DNA of 64,000 nt, from positions 1 to 64,000 of the forward strand of contig NZ_KQ948785.1 in assembly GCF_001514205.1 (NCBI RefSeq), written 5' to 3'. A program made the position numbers and the translations under genes. This stretch comes from Streptomyces griseoruber. Its GTDB lineage: Bacteria; Actinomycetota; Actinomycetes; Streptomycetales; Streptomycetaceae. Positions 56,255 to 64,000 of the stretch are shown here, piece by piece. Numbering within the stretch: position 1 is the first letter of the stretch; the number at the start of each line of letters is the position of its first letter. The notes beneath the pieces are model-generated. The model had not been told where the DNA came from. It made no database searches and saw nothing but the letters and a program-made list of their open reading frames with translations.

Positions 56255-59053
56255 ATGAGCGGACCCTTGCGGGAACGCGGCGACGCGCACGCGCTGCTCG
56301 TGGCCGAGGTCGAGCGTGCCCGGACCGGCGCGGGCCGGCTGGTCCTGCTGCGCGGGGCCACCGGCACCGGCCGCTCCGCGCTGCTGGAGGCCGCGGTGGC
56401 GCACGCGGCGGGGCGCGGGCTGCGGGTGCTGCGGGCCCGCTGCTCCCCCGGGGACACCGCCGTCCCGTTCTCCTGCGTCCTCCATCTCCTGGGCCCCGTA
56501 CCGGAGTTCGCGGACGAGGAGGTGGGGCCGGGCCAGGACGACCGGGGGAGCGCGGCGCGGCTGTGGCGGCTGCTGCGGTCGTACGCCGCCCAGGGCCCGG
56601 TGATGGTGGCGGTGGACGACGTCGACCTCGCCGACGACGCCTCGCGCCGCTGGCTGATGGAGGCGGCACGGCGCGTCGACCGATTACCGCTGCTGCTCGT
56701 GGCCACCGAGCGCAGCCAGTACGACATCGATCCCCCACCGACAGGTATCACGCACGCCCTCACCCCCTCCCTGGTCCGCACCCACACCCTCGCCCCGCTC
56801 TCCGACGACACGTCCGCCGAGCTGGCCCGTGCTGCCTTCCCCGAGGCCTCACCGAGGTGGACGGCGGACTGCGCCGACGCCGCCGCGGGCAGCCCCCTGC
56901 TGTTGCACGCCCTCCTCGACGACCTCGCGGGCGCCCCCTCGTCCACCCCCGTGCCGCACACCTGCGCCGCGCTGTACCCCGGTTCCTACCCGGCCGCCGT
57001 GTCCTGGTGGCTGGAGAGCGCCGGGGAGGCGACGGCGGAGGTGGCCCGGACGCTGGCGGCGCTGGAACAGACGGAGGGCGACGCGACGGTCCGCCGGGAG
57101 CGGAGCGAGGCCCGGCTGCCGTCACCGCACCGGTCCCCCGCCGCCGCAGGGCTCGCCGCGCTGCTCGCCGACGCCTGTGCCGCCGATCCCGCGCGGGTCT
57201 CCGGCTGGCTCACCGCGATGACCCGGCTGGGGCTGCTGCGGCCGGGCGCCGACGGGCGGCCCCGGTACGCGCACCCCCTGCTGCGGGACGCCGTCCTCGC
57301 CGGCTGGCCCGCGGGGCGCCGGCAGGACGCGCACCGCGCGCTCGCCCAGGCCATGCTGCGCCGGGGCGACGGCGTGGAGAGCGTGGCCCGGCAACTGCTG
57401 GACAGCGCAGGGGTCGGTGAGCCGTGGGCAATGCGCGTGCTGCGCGACGCCGTCACGGTCGCCGTCCGCGCCGGCCGTACGGACGACGCCGTCGGCTACC
57501 TGCGCCGCGCCCTCGGCGAGCCGCTCACCGACGATCTGCGGCAGCGGCTGCTGACCGAACTGGGCTCCCTGGAGTACGCCTCCGCGGACGCCCCGGTCGG
57601 CATCCCCCGGCTGGTGGAGGCCCTGGACCTGCCGGCCGAGCCCCGTGACCGGGTCCGTACGGCGATCGCGCTGGGCACGGCTCTCGCGGGCCGCGGGGAG
57701 GTCCGTACGGCGGTGGAGGTGCTGCGCCGCACGGAGGCCCTGCTCCCCGGCCACCTCCACCTCACCCGCACCCTGCAGACCGCGTCCGCACTGCTCTCCG
57801 ACCAGGACCAGACCGTCCGCCAGGACGCCTACCGCTGGCTCGCGGAGACCGCCGAACGCTCCCCGGAGCTGGTCGGCGCCTCCGGCCAGGCCCTGCTGGT
57901 GCGGTACGCGGCGACCGCCGGGGACATCGGGGCGGGTGAGGCGATGCGCCGGCTGCGCACCCTCCTGGAGGAGCCCGCCGACCCGCTCGCCGAGCCCTTC
58001 CTGCTGGGTACGGCGGCGGCGGTGGCCCAGTGGGCCGACGAACTCGACGAGGCGCAACGCCTGGTGGAACGCGGACTGGCCTCCCAGCGCCCCTCCCTGC
58101 TCCACCCCATGAAGCAGGCGCTGCTGGACACCCGCTGCGACATCGCGGCGGCCCGGGGCGACTACCGCACCGTCCTCGCCGGTCACCCGGAGGCGGCCCG
58201 CGGCCGCCGTTGCGGCATCCCCGGCAACGCGGACGCGCACGCCCTGACGGCGCTGGTGGAGACCGGCCGTACGGCCGAGGCGCGCGCGCTCGCGGACACC
58301 TTCGATCTGCGGGACGCCCCCGACTCCTGGGAGCTCAACCGCTTCCTCTACGCGCGGGGCGTCCTCCGTTTCACCGAGGGCGATGTCGCGGGCGCCCTGC
58401 ACGACTTCCTGGAGTGCGGCCGCCGGCAGTCCGCCCGTGCCGTCCTCAGCCCGGTCGTCACCCCGTGGCGTACGGCGGCCGCGGAGTGCCGGCTCGCGCT
58501 GGGCAACCCCCGGGAGGCGCTGGCCCTGGCGGAGGAGGAACTGCGGCTGGCCCGGGTGTGGAACACCCCGCGCACGGTGGGGCGGGCGTTGCGCGTCCTC
58601 AGCCGGGCCACCCGGGGCCGGCGCGGTCTGGAACTCGGCGACGAGGCGGTGGCCGTCCTGCGCGACTCCCCCGCCGAGGCCGAACTGGTCGCCTCCCTGC
58701 TCGCCCAGGGCTTCCAGCTCACCGCCTCCGGCGAACGCGCCCGGGGCCGCGACCATCTCCGCGAGGCCGCCGAACGCGCCGAACGCCTGGGCAGCGCCCG
58801 CCTCCTGGCCCACGCCAACCAGGCCCTGCGCACGGCGGGCGCCCGCCGTACCACCCCGGCCCACACCGGCTCCGGCTCCCTCACCGGCAGCGAGCGCCGT
58901 ATCGCGGAACTCGCGGTGCAGGGCCGTACCAACATGGAGATCGCCGCGCTCCTGCATGTGGCCCGCCGTACCGTGGAGACCCATCTGACCAGCGCCTACC
59001 GTAAGTTGGGCATCCGGAGGAGAGGCGAACTGCGGGCGGCGCTGGAACGGTGA
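56255..59053 (+). CDS. Large LAL (LuxR) regulator with a TTA codon
   Basis: The 932-residue protein has an N-terminal ATPase with Walker A G-A-T-G-T-G-R-S near residues 35-42, a long TPR-like region, and a C-terminal LuxR HTH (L-T-G-S-E-R-R-I-A-E-L-A, then R-T-V-E-T-H-L). A TTA leucine codon at 56684-56686 (Leu-144) makes translation dependent on bldA. AGGAG precedes ATG 56255. It adjoins the CIS LuxR gene, so a role in controlling this locus is possible but not shown. Confidence 0.88.
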   Translation: MSGPLRERGDAHALLVAEVERARTGAGRLVLLRGATGTGRSALLEAAVAHAAGRGLRVLRARCSPGDTAVPFSCVLHLLGPVPEFADEEVGPGQDDRGSAARLWRLLRSYAAQGPVMVAVDDVDLADDASRRWLMEAARRVDRLPLLLVATERSQYDIDPPPTGITHALTPSLVRTHTLAPLSDDTSAELARAAFPEASPRWTADCADAAAGSPLLLHALLDDLAGAPSSTPVPHTCAALYPGSYPAAVSWWLESAGEATAEVARTLAALEQTEGDATVRRERSEARLPSPHRSPAAAGLAALLADACAADPARVSGWLTAMTRLGLLRPGADGRPRYAHPLLRDAVLAGWPAGRRQDAHRALAQAMLRRGDGVESVARQLLDSAGVGEPWAMRVLRDAVTVAVRAGRTDDAVGYLRRALGEPLTDDLRQRLLTELGSLEYASADAPVGIPRLVEALDLPAEPRDRVRTAIALGTALAGRGEVRTAVEVLRRTEALLPGHLHLTRTLQTASALLSDQDQTVRQDAYRWLAETAERSPELVGASGQALLVRYAATAGDIGAGEAMRRLRTLLEEPADPLAEPFLLGTAAAVAQWADELDEAQRLVERGLASQRPSLLHPMKQALLDTRCDIAAARGDYRTVLAGHPEAARGRRCGIPGNADAHALTALVETGRTAEARALADTFDLRDAPDSWELNRFLYARGVLRFTEGDVAGALHDFLECGRRQSARAVLSPVVTPWRTAAAECRLALGNPREALALAEEELRLARVWNTPRTVGRALRVLSRATRGRRGLELGDEAVAVLRDSPAEAELVASLLAQGFQLTASGERARGRDHLREAAERAERLGSARLLAHANQALRTAGARRTTPAHTGSGSLTGSERRIAELAVQGRTNMEIAALLHVARRTVETHLTSAYRKLGIRRRGELRAALER

Positions 59054-59087
59054 CCGCGAGACCGGCACGCACTGCGGGGAGGACCAG

Positions 59088-59432
59088 GTGAACAAGGCGG
59101 ACACGGTGGTGGAGTGGGTGGACGCGCGGGAGCGGCTGCCGCGGTCCGGGACGCCGGTGGCGGCCGCGACGACGGGCCGCTACCCGGACGGGGAGGAGTT
59201 CTGGCTGGTGCTGCCCATGTACTTCACCACCCTCCACTTCGCCGAGGACGGCACCGAGCACCACGACTGCTTCGTCGACTCCGACCGGGTCGTCCGCCTC
59301 CCCCGGGGCCGCCCCTGCGCCGAGCCCGTCACCCACTGGGCGGCCCTGCCGCCCCTGCCGGGCACGGCCGTGCGCCAGGTCCTGGGGGACGCCGTGGGAC
59401 CTGCCCTCCGGCAGGCGGACCTCCGGGACTAG
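59088..59432 (+). CDS. DUF551-like small protein
   Basis: The 114-residue protein shows V-E-W-V-D-A-R-E-R-L-P at the start and V-T-H-W-A-A-L-P-P-L-P near the end, a DUF551-type pattern. No catalytic motif is seen. GTG 59088 follows GGGGAGGACCAG. It lies 34 bp after the LAL gene, same direction, so it may be in the same transcript. Confidence 0.7.
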   Translation: MNKADTVVEWVDARERLPRSGTPVAAATTGRYPDGEEFWLVLPMYFTTLHFAEDGTEHHDCFVDSDRVVRLPRGRPCAEPVTHWAALPPLPGTAVRQVLGDAVGPALRQADLRD

Positions 59433-59446
59433 TGCCTGCCGCGGCA

Positions 59447-60211
59447 CTAGGAAGCGCCGGCGTCCCCGGCCGGGTCCAGCAGCACCGGGGCGCCGGCGAG
59501 GACCCCGCCGTCGAGGACGAACTCGCTGCCCGTGGCGAAGGTGGCCTCGGTGATGATGAACAGGACCGTGCGGGCGACCTCCTCGGGGGTGCCGAAGCGG
59601 GGGATGGGCTGACCCGCGACGAACCGGTCGTCGAAGCCCGCCGTCATCGCCGTACGGATGGCGCCGGGGTGGACGGAGCAGACGCGGACGCCGTCCCCGG
59701 CCAGTTCCAGCGCGGCCGTCTTGGTCAGGCCGCGCACGCCCCATTTGCTCGCCACGTACGCGCCGACGCCGGCGTACCCGGTCAGCCCCGCCAGGGAGGA
59801 CATGTTCACGATCACCCCGCCGCCGGCCCGGCGCAGTGACGGCGCCGCCGTGCGCATGCCGAGCCAGGTTCCCTGAAGGTTGACGTCGAGGACCCGGCGG
59901 AACTGCAGGAGGCTCTCCTCCTCCAGGGTGCCCCACCCGGCGATCCCCGCGTTGTTCACCAGGACCGACACCGGTCCCGCGTGCTGCTCGGCCTTGGCCA
60001 CCGCCTTCTGCCAGCCCCGCTCGTCGCTGACGTCGAGGTGCAGGAAGCGGGCCGGGGCGCCGAGTTCCTCGGCCAGGGTGGTCCCCTCGGAGTCGAGGAT
60101 GTCGGCGATCATCACCGTGGCCCCCTCGGCCGCGAGCAGTCGTACCACCGCGGCGCCGATCCCCCGCGCCCCACCGGTGACGATCGCCACCCGCTCGTCG
60201 AGACGACCCAT
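59447..60211 (-). CDS. Short-chain dehydrogenase/reductase
   Basis: The 254-residue protein has the SDR NAD(P) motif T-G-G-A-R-G-I-G, N-N-A-G, the catalytic Ser in M-S-S-L-A-G and the Y-V-A-S-K active site. It resembles 3-alpha/20-beta hydroxysteroid dehydrogenase-type enzymes. The substrate is not evident. The ATG at 60211 has AGGAGGT about 7 bases upstream. Confidence 0.9.
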   Translation of the reverse strand: MGRLDERVAIVTGGARGIGAAVVRLLAAEGATVMIADILDSEGTTLAEELGAPARFLHLDVSDERGWQKAVAKAEQHAGPVSVLVNNAGIAGWGTLEEESLLQFRRVLDVNLQGTWLGMRTAAPSLRRAGGGVIVNMSSLAGLTGYAGVGAYVASKWGVRGLTKTAALELAGDGVRVCSVHPGAIRTAMTAGFDDRFVAGQPIPRFGTPEEVARTVLFIITEATFATGSEFVLDGGVLAGAPVLLDPAGDAGAS

Positions 60212-60324
60212 CGTGACCTCCTGAGACGACGACCACCAGGCCCAGCATCGGCCGCGAAGGGGCCGGACCGCAGTTCCGGCTGACCCGGACGGGGCATACG
60301 GCCGTGCGCCCGGGCCGCGCGGGC

Positions 60325-60771
60325 TCAGGTGAGGGCCGCGACGAGCAGGGCGAACGCGGCGATGATGACGGCGACGCGGACGTAGTGGAAGCGGTTCCAG
60401 CGGTTGAGCTGCTCCTTCCAGTCGGCGGGCCGGTTCTCGGGGGTCCACGTCGTGTTCCGGTTGTTGATCGGGACGAGCAGCAGGATCGACATGATCACGC
60501 TGAGGATCAGCAGCGCGGCGGCGACGACGACGAGGCCGGCACCGTCGTGGTGCCATCCGGCGACGGCCCAGACCGCGGCGAGGACGAGCGAGCCGATGTA
60601 CCAGAACGGCATCACGGCGCCGAGCATCCGGCCCCCGTGGGCGCGGCCGAGTTGGCCACTGTCCTCGGGAAGGGCGTCGAAGATCGGGTTCATGACGAAG
60701 GCGACGGAGAACTCCACCCCCACCATCAGGCCGACGACCACGGTGGTGACGATCTCGAGTGCGGTGAGCAT
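60325..60771 (-). CDS. DUF1772 (anthrone oxygenase-like) membrane protein
   Basis: The 148-residue protein has four hydrophobic helices and the W-N-R-F-H-Y-V-R segment of DUF1772. Some members oxidise anthrones in aromatic polyketide pathways, but no such pathway is near. It faces the TetR gene at 60860 over a gap that carries a double operator. Confidence 0.82.
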   Translation of the reverse strand: MLTALEIVTTVVVGLMVGVEFSVAFVMNPIFDALPEDSGQLGRAHGGRMLGAVMPFWYIGSLVLAAVWAVAGWHHDGAGLVVVAAALLILSVIMSILLLVPINNRNTTWTPENRPADWKEQLNRWNRFHYVRVAVIIAAFALLVAALT

Positions 60772-60785
60772 GATGACCCTCCCGG

Positions 60786-60851
60786 TCTAGCGGTGCTAGA
60801 TGATGAGGCAACGCTAGTACTGCTGCCGCTCGATTGTCTAGCGGTGCTAGG
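60786..60851. promoter_or_regulatory. Two copies of a TetR-type operator
   Basis: TCTAGCGGTGCTAGA (60786-60800) and TCTAGCGGTGCTAGG (60837-60851) are the same TCTAGC-GGT-GCTAG palindrome repeated 51 bp apart, one next to each of the divergent genes. They overlap the promoter region of both, the usual layout of TetR self-control and control of a neighbour. Confidence 0.75.
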
Positions 60852-60859
60852 ATCGCGGC

Positions 60860-61438
60860 ATGTCGGTACAGGAACGCAAGGAGCGCGAGCGGGCGGGCCG
60901 CGAACGTCTCATCGTGGCGACGGCCCGCGAACTCGCCGAGCAGCAGGGCTGGGACGCGGTCACCACGCGCCGGCTCGCCGAGCGCATCGAGTACAGCCAG
61001 CCCGTCCTCTACAGCCACTTCCGCGGCAAGCGGGAGATCATCGGCGCCGTCGCCCTCCTGGGCGCCGCCGAGATGGCCGCGGAACTGCGGGCCGCGGCCC
61101 GTGCGGCGGACGGTCCGCGCGCCCGGGTCACCGCCCTCGCCCGCGCCTACCTCGACTTCGCCGAACGCAACCCGGCGGTCTACGACGCGATGTTCCAGCT
61201 CGACGGCGGCCTGGCGTTCGCGCAGGAGGACACCCCGGAGCCGCTGAAGGACGCCTTCGCCGCCCTGCTGGAGACCCTCGGGGAGGTCGCCGGGGAAGGC
61301 GTCCATCCGGGGCTGTTCACCGAGGTGTTCTGGGCGGCCCTGCACGGGCTGGCGACCCTGACCCGGGCGGGACGGCAGCCGCCCGCAGACGCCGAGCGCA
61401 GGGTGGAGCTGCTGGTGGACCGGCTCGCCGTCCTCTGA
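60860..61438 (+). CDS. TetR-family repressor
   Basis: The 192-residue protein has an N-terminal TetR HTH (T-R-R-L-A-E-R-I-E-Y-S-Q-P-V-L-Y-S-H-F-R-G-K) and a helical ligand-binding half. It is divergent from DUF1772, and the palindromes between them are its probable operator. Ligand unknown. Confidence 0.9.
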   Translation: MSVQERKERERAGRERLIVATARELAEQQGWDAVTTRRLAERIEYSQPVLYSHFRGKREIIGAVALLGAAEMAAELRAAARAADGPRARVTALARAYLDFAERNPAVYDAMFQLDGGLAFAQEDTPEPLKDAFAALLETLGEVAGEGVHPGLFTEVFWAALHGLATLTRAGRQPPADAERRVELLVDRLAVL

Positions 61439-61527
61439 CACACAAACAGCACGTCGGTGGTCGGTCCGTCCATGGCGTCGGGCCCCACCTTCCACGTCAC
61501 CGGTGCCGCCTGGGCGGAGTTCCTCGT

Positions 61528-61959
61528 CTACGCCTCCGGCGAGTAGCGGCGCAGGACCGCCAGCTCGGCTTCCTCCAGGCGGCGGGAGCAGCGCTCGGTC
61601 TCGTCGTAGGCGACCGCCGTGCTCACGCAGGTGCAGTAGGTCCGGGTGCCGCGCGTGATGTGGCTGGTGAGGCGGAACGAGGCGCGGCGGACGGTGGTGA
61701 TCGTGGTGCGGATGAGGATCGGGTCCGGCTGGAAGGACAGGGGCTCGGTGTAGTCGAGTTCGTGGCGGACGTAGACCATGCGGGGGCGGATCTCTTCGCC
61801 GGAGTGGCCGGGCTGGAGGTAGAAGAGGTCCACGTGGGCGTCCTGGATCATCTCCAGGAGGCGCACGTTGTTGACGTGGTTGAAGGGGTCCAGGTCGCTC
61901 ATCCGGATCGGGCGGCTGTACAGGTGTGGCCGTGTGCCGGAGGCCAGCGCGTTGATCAT
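61528..61959 (-). CDS. 4HBT-type acyl-CoA thioesterase
   Basis: The 143-residue protein has the hotdog-fold signature D-P-F-N-H-V-N-N-V-R-L-L-E-M and a Y-V-R-H-E-L-D-Y segment. It should cleave a small acyl thioester. Its ATG overlaps the stop of the glycosyltransferase (ATGA), so the two genes are coupled. The role may be in the same modification pathway. Confidence 0.85.
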   Translation of the reverse strand: MINALASGTRPHLYSRPIRMSDLDPFNHVNNVRLLEMIQDAHVDLFYLQPGHSGEEIRPRMVYVRHELDYTEPLSFQPDPILIRTTITTVRRASFRLTSHITRGTRTYCTCVSTAVAYDETERCSRRLEEAELAVLRRYSPEA

Positions 61960-63137
61960 GGGGTCACTCCTGAGCGGAGGGCTTCCTCGATGAGGTCGGC
62001 CGCCGCTCCCGCCCCTCCCGCGTCGGCGAGTTCGGCCCGGAGGGCGTCGAGGCCCGCGCGGATCTCCGGGGAGTCCGTCACCGTACGGACGGCCTCGCGC
62101 AGTGCCGCCGGAGTCACTCGCTCGCGGGGGAGGTGGACGCCCAGGCGGAGGTGTTCGATCTGGGCCGCGTTCACGCGTTGTTCGGCCATCTGGGGGACCG
62201 CGACCATCGGGACGCCGTGGGCGACCGCCTCCATCGTGCCGCCCATGCCGGCGTGGGTGACGAAGGCCTCCGCCCGCGACAGGACGGACACCTGGGGGAC
62301 GTGCGCGTGGATCTCGACGTTCGCGGGGAGCGGGCCCAGGTCGGAGGGGGAGACCTCGAACCCGATCGACATCACCACGTGGTGGTCGCCGTCCGCGAAC
62401 GCCTCGACGCAGGCGCGGTAGAAGTCGGGGCGGCGGGTGAACTGGGAGCCGAGGGAGATCAGGAGGATCCGCGCGTCGGGGTGCGGGGGGTGCCAGGTGC
62501 CCTGGTGGGAGCGGTCGCCCAGGATGGGGCCGGTGTAGGCGACGCGGCCGGCCGTGACGGTGTCCGGGCGGCGCTGGAAGGTGCGGGGGAGGGCGGCGAT
62601 CGCGTAGGCCGGGGACTCGAACTCGTCCAGGCGGGAGGGGTCCAGGCCCCGGGAGGTGAGGGCGTCGGTGAGGTCCTGGTGGCCGGGGAGGTCGGGGACG
62701 GCGGGGGTGCCGTCGAAGAGTTCCGGGATGATGCCGCCGTAGGAGAGGTGCGTGGGGGAGAAGAGGACCGTGGGGATCCGCCACTGGGCGCCCAGGATCA
62801 GGCCCGCGAAGCCGTAGACGTCGTAGAGGATCAGGTCGGGGCGGTCGGCGCCGTAGGCGCGGGTGAGGGCGGGGAGGGCGCCGAGGGAGGCGTGGACCGC
62901 GCGGGCGAAGCCCTCGGAGAGACGCTCGGGGGGTTCCGAGCCGTCTCCCGCGTCGACCGGGTAGAGCACGGGTTCCGCTCCGGCCGCCTTCACCTGGTGG
63001 ACGAAGTGCTCGCTGATCGCGTACGTCACCCGGTGGCCCCGTCGGACCAGCTCCTCGACGACGCCGAGCGTCGGGTTGACGTGCCCGAGCATCGGCAGGT
63101 TGACGACGGCGACATGAGCGGGGCGGGTGCCGGGCAC
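61956..63137 (-). CDS. Macrolide-type GT1 glycosyltransferase
   Basis: The 393-residue protein belongs to the OleD/OleI/Mgt group: V-N-L-P-M-L-G-H-V-N-P near the N-terminus, and the nucleotide-sugar motif H-A-G-M-G-G-T-M-E-A-V-A-H-G-V-P-M-V-A-V-P near residue 295. These enzymes inactivate macrolides or flavonoids by glucosylation from UDP-glucose. Start GTG 63137. It could be a self-protection gene, though no macrolide cluster is here. Confidence 0.88.
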   Translation of the reverse strand: MPGTRPAHVAVVNLPMLGHVNPTLGVVEELVRRGHRVTYAISEHFVHQVKAAGAEPVLYPVDAGDGSEPPERLSEGFARAVHASLGALPALTRAYGADRPDLILYDVYGFAGLILGAQWRIPTVLFSPTHLSYGGIIPELFDGTPAVPDLPGHQDLTDALTSRGLDPSRLDEFESPAYAIAALPRTFQRRPDTVTAGRVAYTGPILGDRSHQGTWHPPHPDARILLISLGSQFTRRPDFYRACVEAFADGDHHVVMSIGFEVSPSDLGPLPANVEIHAHVPQVSVLSRAEAFVTHAGMGGTMEAVAHGVPMVAVPQMAEQRVNAAQIEHLRLGVHLPRERVTPAALREAVRTVTDSPEIRAGLDALRAELADAGGAGAAADLIEEALRSGVTP

Positions 63138-63225
63138 GGGCGTGGTCCTGTCCTGTGGGCGGTGCGGTGCGCGGTTCTGCCCAACGAAGCTGTGCCGCCG
63201 TCCGTGACCCCTTCCCGGTGAAGGA

Positions 63226-63504
63226 TCACCCCATCGGGGAGGCGGGGGCGGCTGTGTGTTCGGCCCCGGGGAACACCGGTCCAGCTCCGGGCGTCAGCAG
63301 CGCGCTCGCCACGACGTCGAAGAGGTGACCGGCGCGCGGGGCGAGCGCGGGCTGGTCGCTGAGCCACGCCAGGGACGCGCCCGGCGCGAACAGGTCGGTG
63401 CCGCCGACGTCGGTGCGTACCCTGCCCTCGGCCTGGGCGCGGGTGAGGAGGCGGGTGCCGGCCATCGCGGACGAGGGGTCCGCGCTGCACGCCTCGTGCG
63501 TCAC
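63226..63504 (-). pseudogene. TetR-family regulator, C-terminal remnant
   Basis: The frame from 63504 to 63226 has R-L-L-T-R-A-Q-A-E-G-R-V-R and L-A-W-L-S-D-Q-P-A-L-A-P-R-A, the typical C-terminal end of TetR proteins. The N-terminal HTH is absent, because the DNA upstream is the region before the acyltransferase on the other strand. It was probably cut by a rearrangement. Confidence 0.65.
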
Positions 63505-63593
63505 GATGCGCGCGGCGCCGGGGGCGACGCGTGACCGGGGGTGGTGTCGGGCCGTTGGGCTACCACGGACCCCGCGAACACAGGAGCAGCCCG

Positions 63594-64000
63594 ATGCCCG
63601 GATCGACGCCTCTGCCCTTCCTGGAGGAGGGGATGGCCCGCTGGCCGTTCGGGCCGCCCAACGCCGGGATCTGCCTGGACTTCACCGGCGTCCCGCCGAC
63701 GGCCGCCGAGCTGCGGGCACTCGTCGCCGAGCGATGGGCCGAACTGCCCCGGCTGGGGCGGCGCTTGCTGCCCGGGACACGTCGGCACTGCTGGGCGACG
63801 GAGGACCGGGGCGACCCCGCCGGACAGGTGCGGCAGGCGGACGTCACCCTGCGGGAGGCCGTGCGGGGGTGGTTCCACACGTCCTTCCCGGAGGGACGGC
63901 CGCCGTGGAATCTGCACCTTCTGCGCGGGGCGGCCGACGGGGAGTTCTCGCTGCTGTTCCGGATGCATCACAGCCTGCTCGACGGCCGCTCCCTGACCAC
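63594..64000 (+). CDS. WS/DGAT-type acyltransferase, N-terminal part
   Basis: The frame from ATG 63594 (AGGAG upstream) runs to the window edge, 135 codons. It shows L-R-A-L-V-A-E-R-W-A-E-L-P-R-L-G-R-R-L-L and the catalytic H-H-S-L-L-D-G of wax ester synthase/DGAT enzymes. They transfer an acyl group to alcohols or diacylglycerol. The C-terminal half is outside the window. Confidence 0.82.
   Translation, partial: MPGSTPLPFLEEGMARWPFGPPNAGICLDFTGVPPTAAELRALVAERWAELPRLGRRLLPGTRRHCWATEDRGDPAGQVRQADVTLREAVRGWFHTSFPEGRPPWNLHLLRGAADGEFSLLFRMHHSLLDGRSLT

Noticed and set aside
1..64000. tRNA or rRNA genes
   Set aside because: No cloverleaf with a TTCGA-type T-loop and no rRNA-like stretch was recognised on reading both strands; a tRNAscan run would settle it.

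Overview
The window is high-GC DNA from an actinomycete, almost certainly Streptomyces. The evidence is the strong third-position GC, GTG/TTG starts, rare TTA codons confined to regulators, LytR-CpsA-Psr and sortase-type (LAETG) surface proteins, an ANTAR regulator, protealysin/emfourin, a lysyl oxidase-like copper protein and many secreted hydrolases. No rRNA, tRNA or CRISPR array was seen.

Layout. (1) 1-13.7 kb: regulators and housekeeping or secreted genes. They include an XRE-TPR regulator behind a perfect 16-bp palindrome, a GAF-ANTAR protein, and a truncated-type threonyl-tRNA synthetase preceded by a Thr-rich leader peptide and a 14-bp hairpin. Also here are a nucleoside hydrolase, an LAETG wall protein, a GH13 alpha-glucosidase, DUF4142, MOSC and a degenerate M24 peptidase homologue. 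(2) 13.8-27 kb: an exported-protein zone with protealysin plus emfourin, an M23 peptidase, a GH26 glycosidase, a metzincin protease, a lysyl oxidase-like protein, an AhpD-like protein and an LCP ligase, with a large TTA-containing LuxR ATPase regulator. (3) 27-33.7 kb: a possible small RNA, an orphan histidine kinase, a decapitated MarR gene, a class V aminotransferase facing a LysR gene, a tautomerase facing an XRE gene, and GtrA. (4) 33.8-56 kb: a complete-looking Streptomyces contractile injection system (CIS) locus. (5) 56-64 kb: a large LuxR (LAL) regulator, SDR, DUF1772 facing TetR, thioesterase plus macrolide-type glycosyltransferase, a TetR remnant and the start of a WS/DGAT acyltransferase.

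The CIS locus. On the minus strand, in transcription order, are sheath (cis2), inner tube (cis1), two small overlapping genes placed like phage tail-assembly chaperones, and a 1102-residue proline-rich protein with 18 [VIL]QR motifs in the tape-measure position. These are followed by a second tube protein (cis5), LysM hub protein (cis7), VgrG-like spike (cis8), gp25 (cis9), gpJ (cis11), gpI (cis12) and a zinc-ribbon/TM/discoidin-like membrane protein resembling CisA. Overlapping start and stop codons couple most of them. The AAA+ ATPase (cis15) and DUF4255 terminator (cis16) form a second minus-strand pair. Between the two blocks, on the plus strand, are two paralogous membrane proteins with the same N-terminal and TM parts but different C-terminal domains (ChW-like versus ricin-B). 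The DNA around them holds a kinase pseudogene and XRE, NUDIX and TnpB-like remnants. No separate PAAR and no tail fibre gene is visible, which fits the cytoplasmic CIS described in Streptomyces. A LuxR protein and a TTA-containing LAL regulator, transcribed divergently, adjoin the locus and are plausible controllers.

The most notable observations are the VQR-repeat protein, the swapped-domain membrane paralogues with duplicated promoters, a possible -1 frameshift between the two chaperone-like genes, and the putative Thr attenuator in front of a ThrRS paralogue whose own reading frame appears to be broken by one base.
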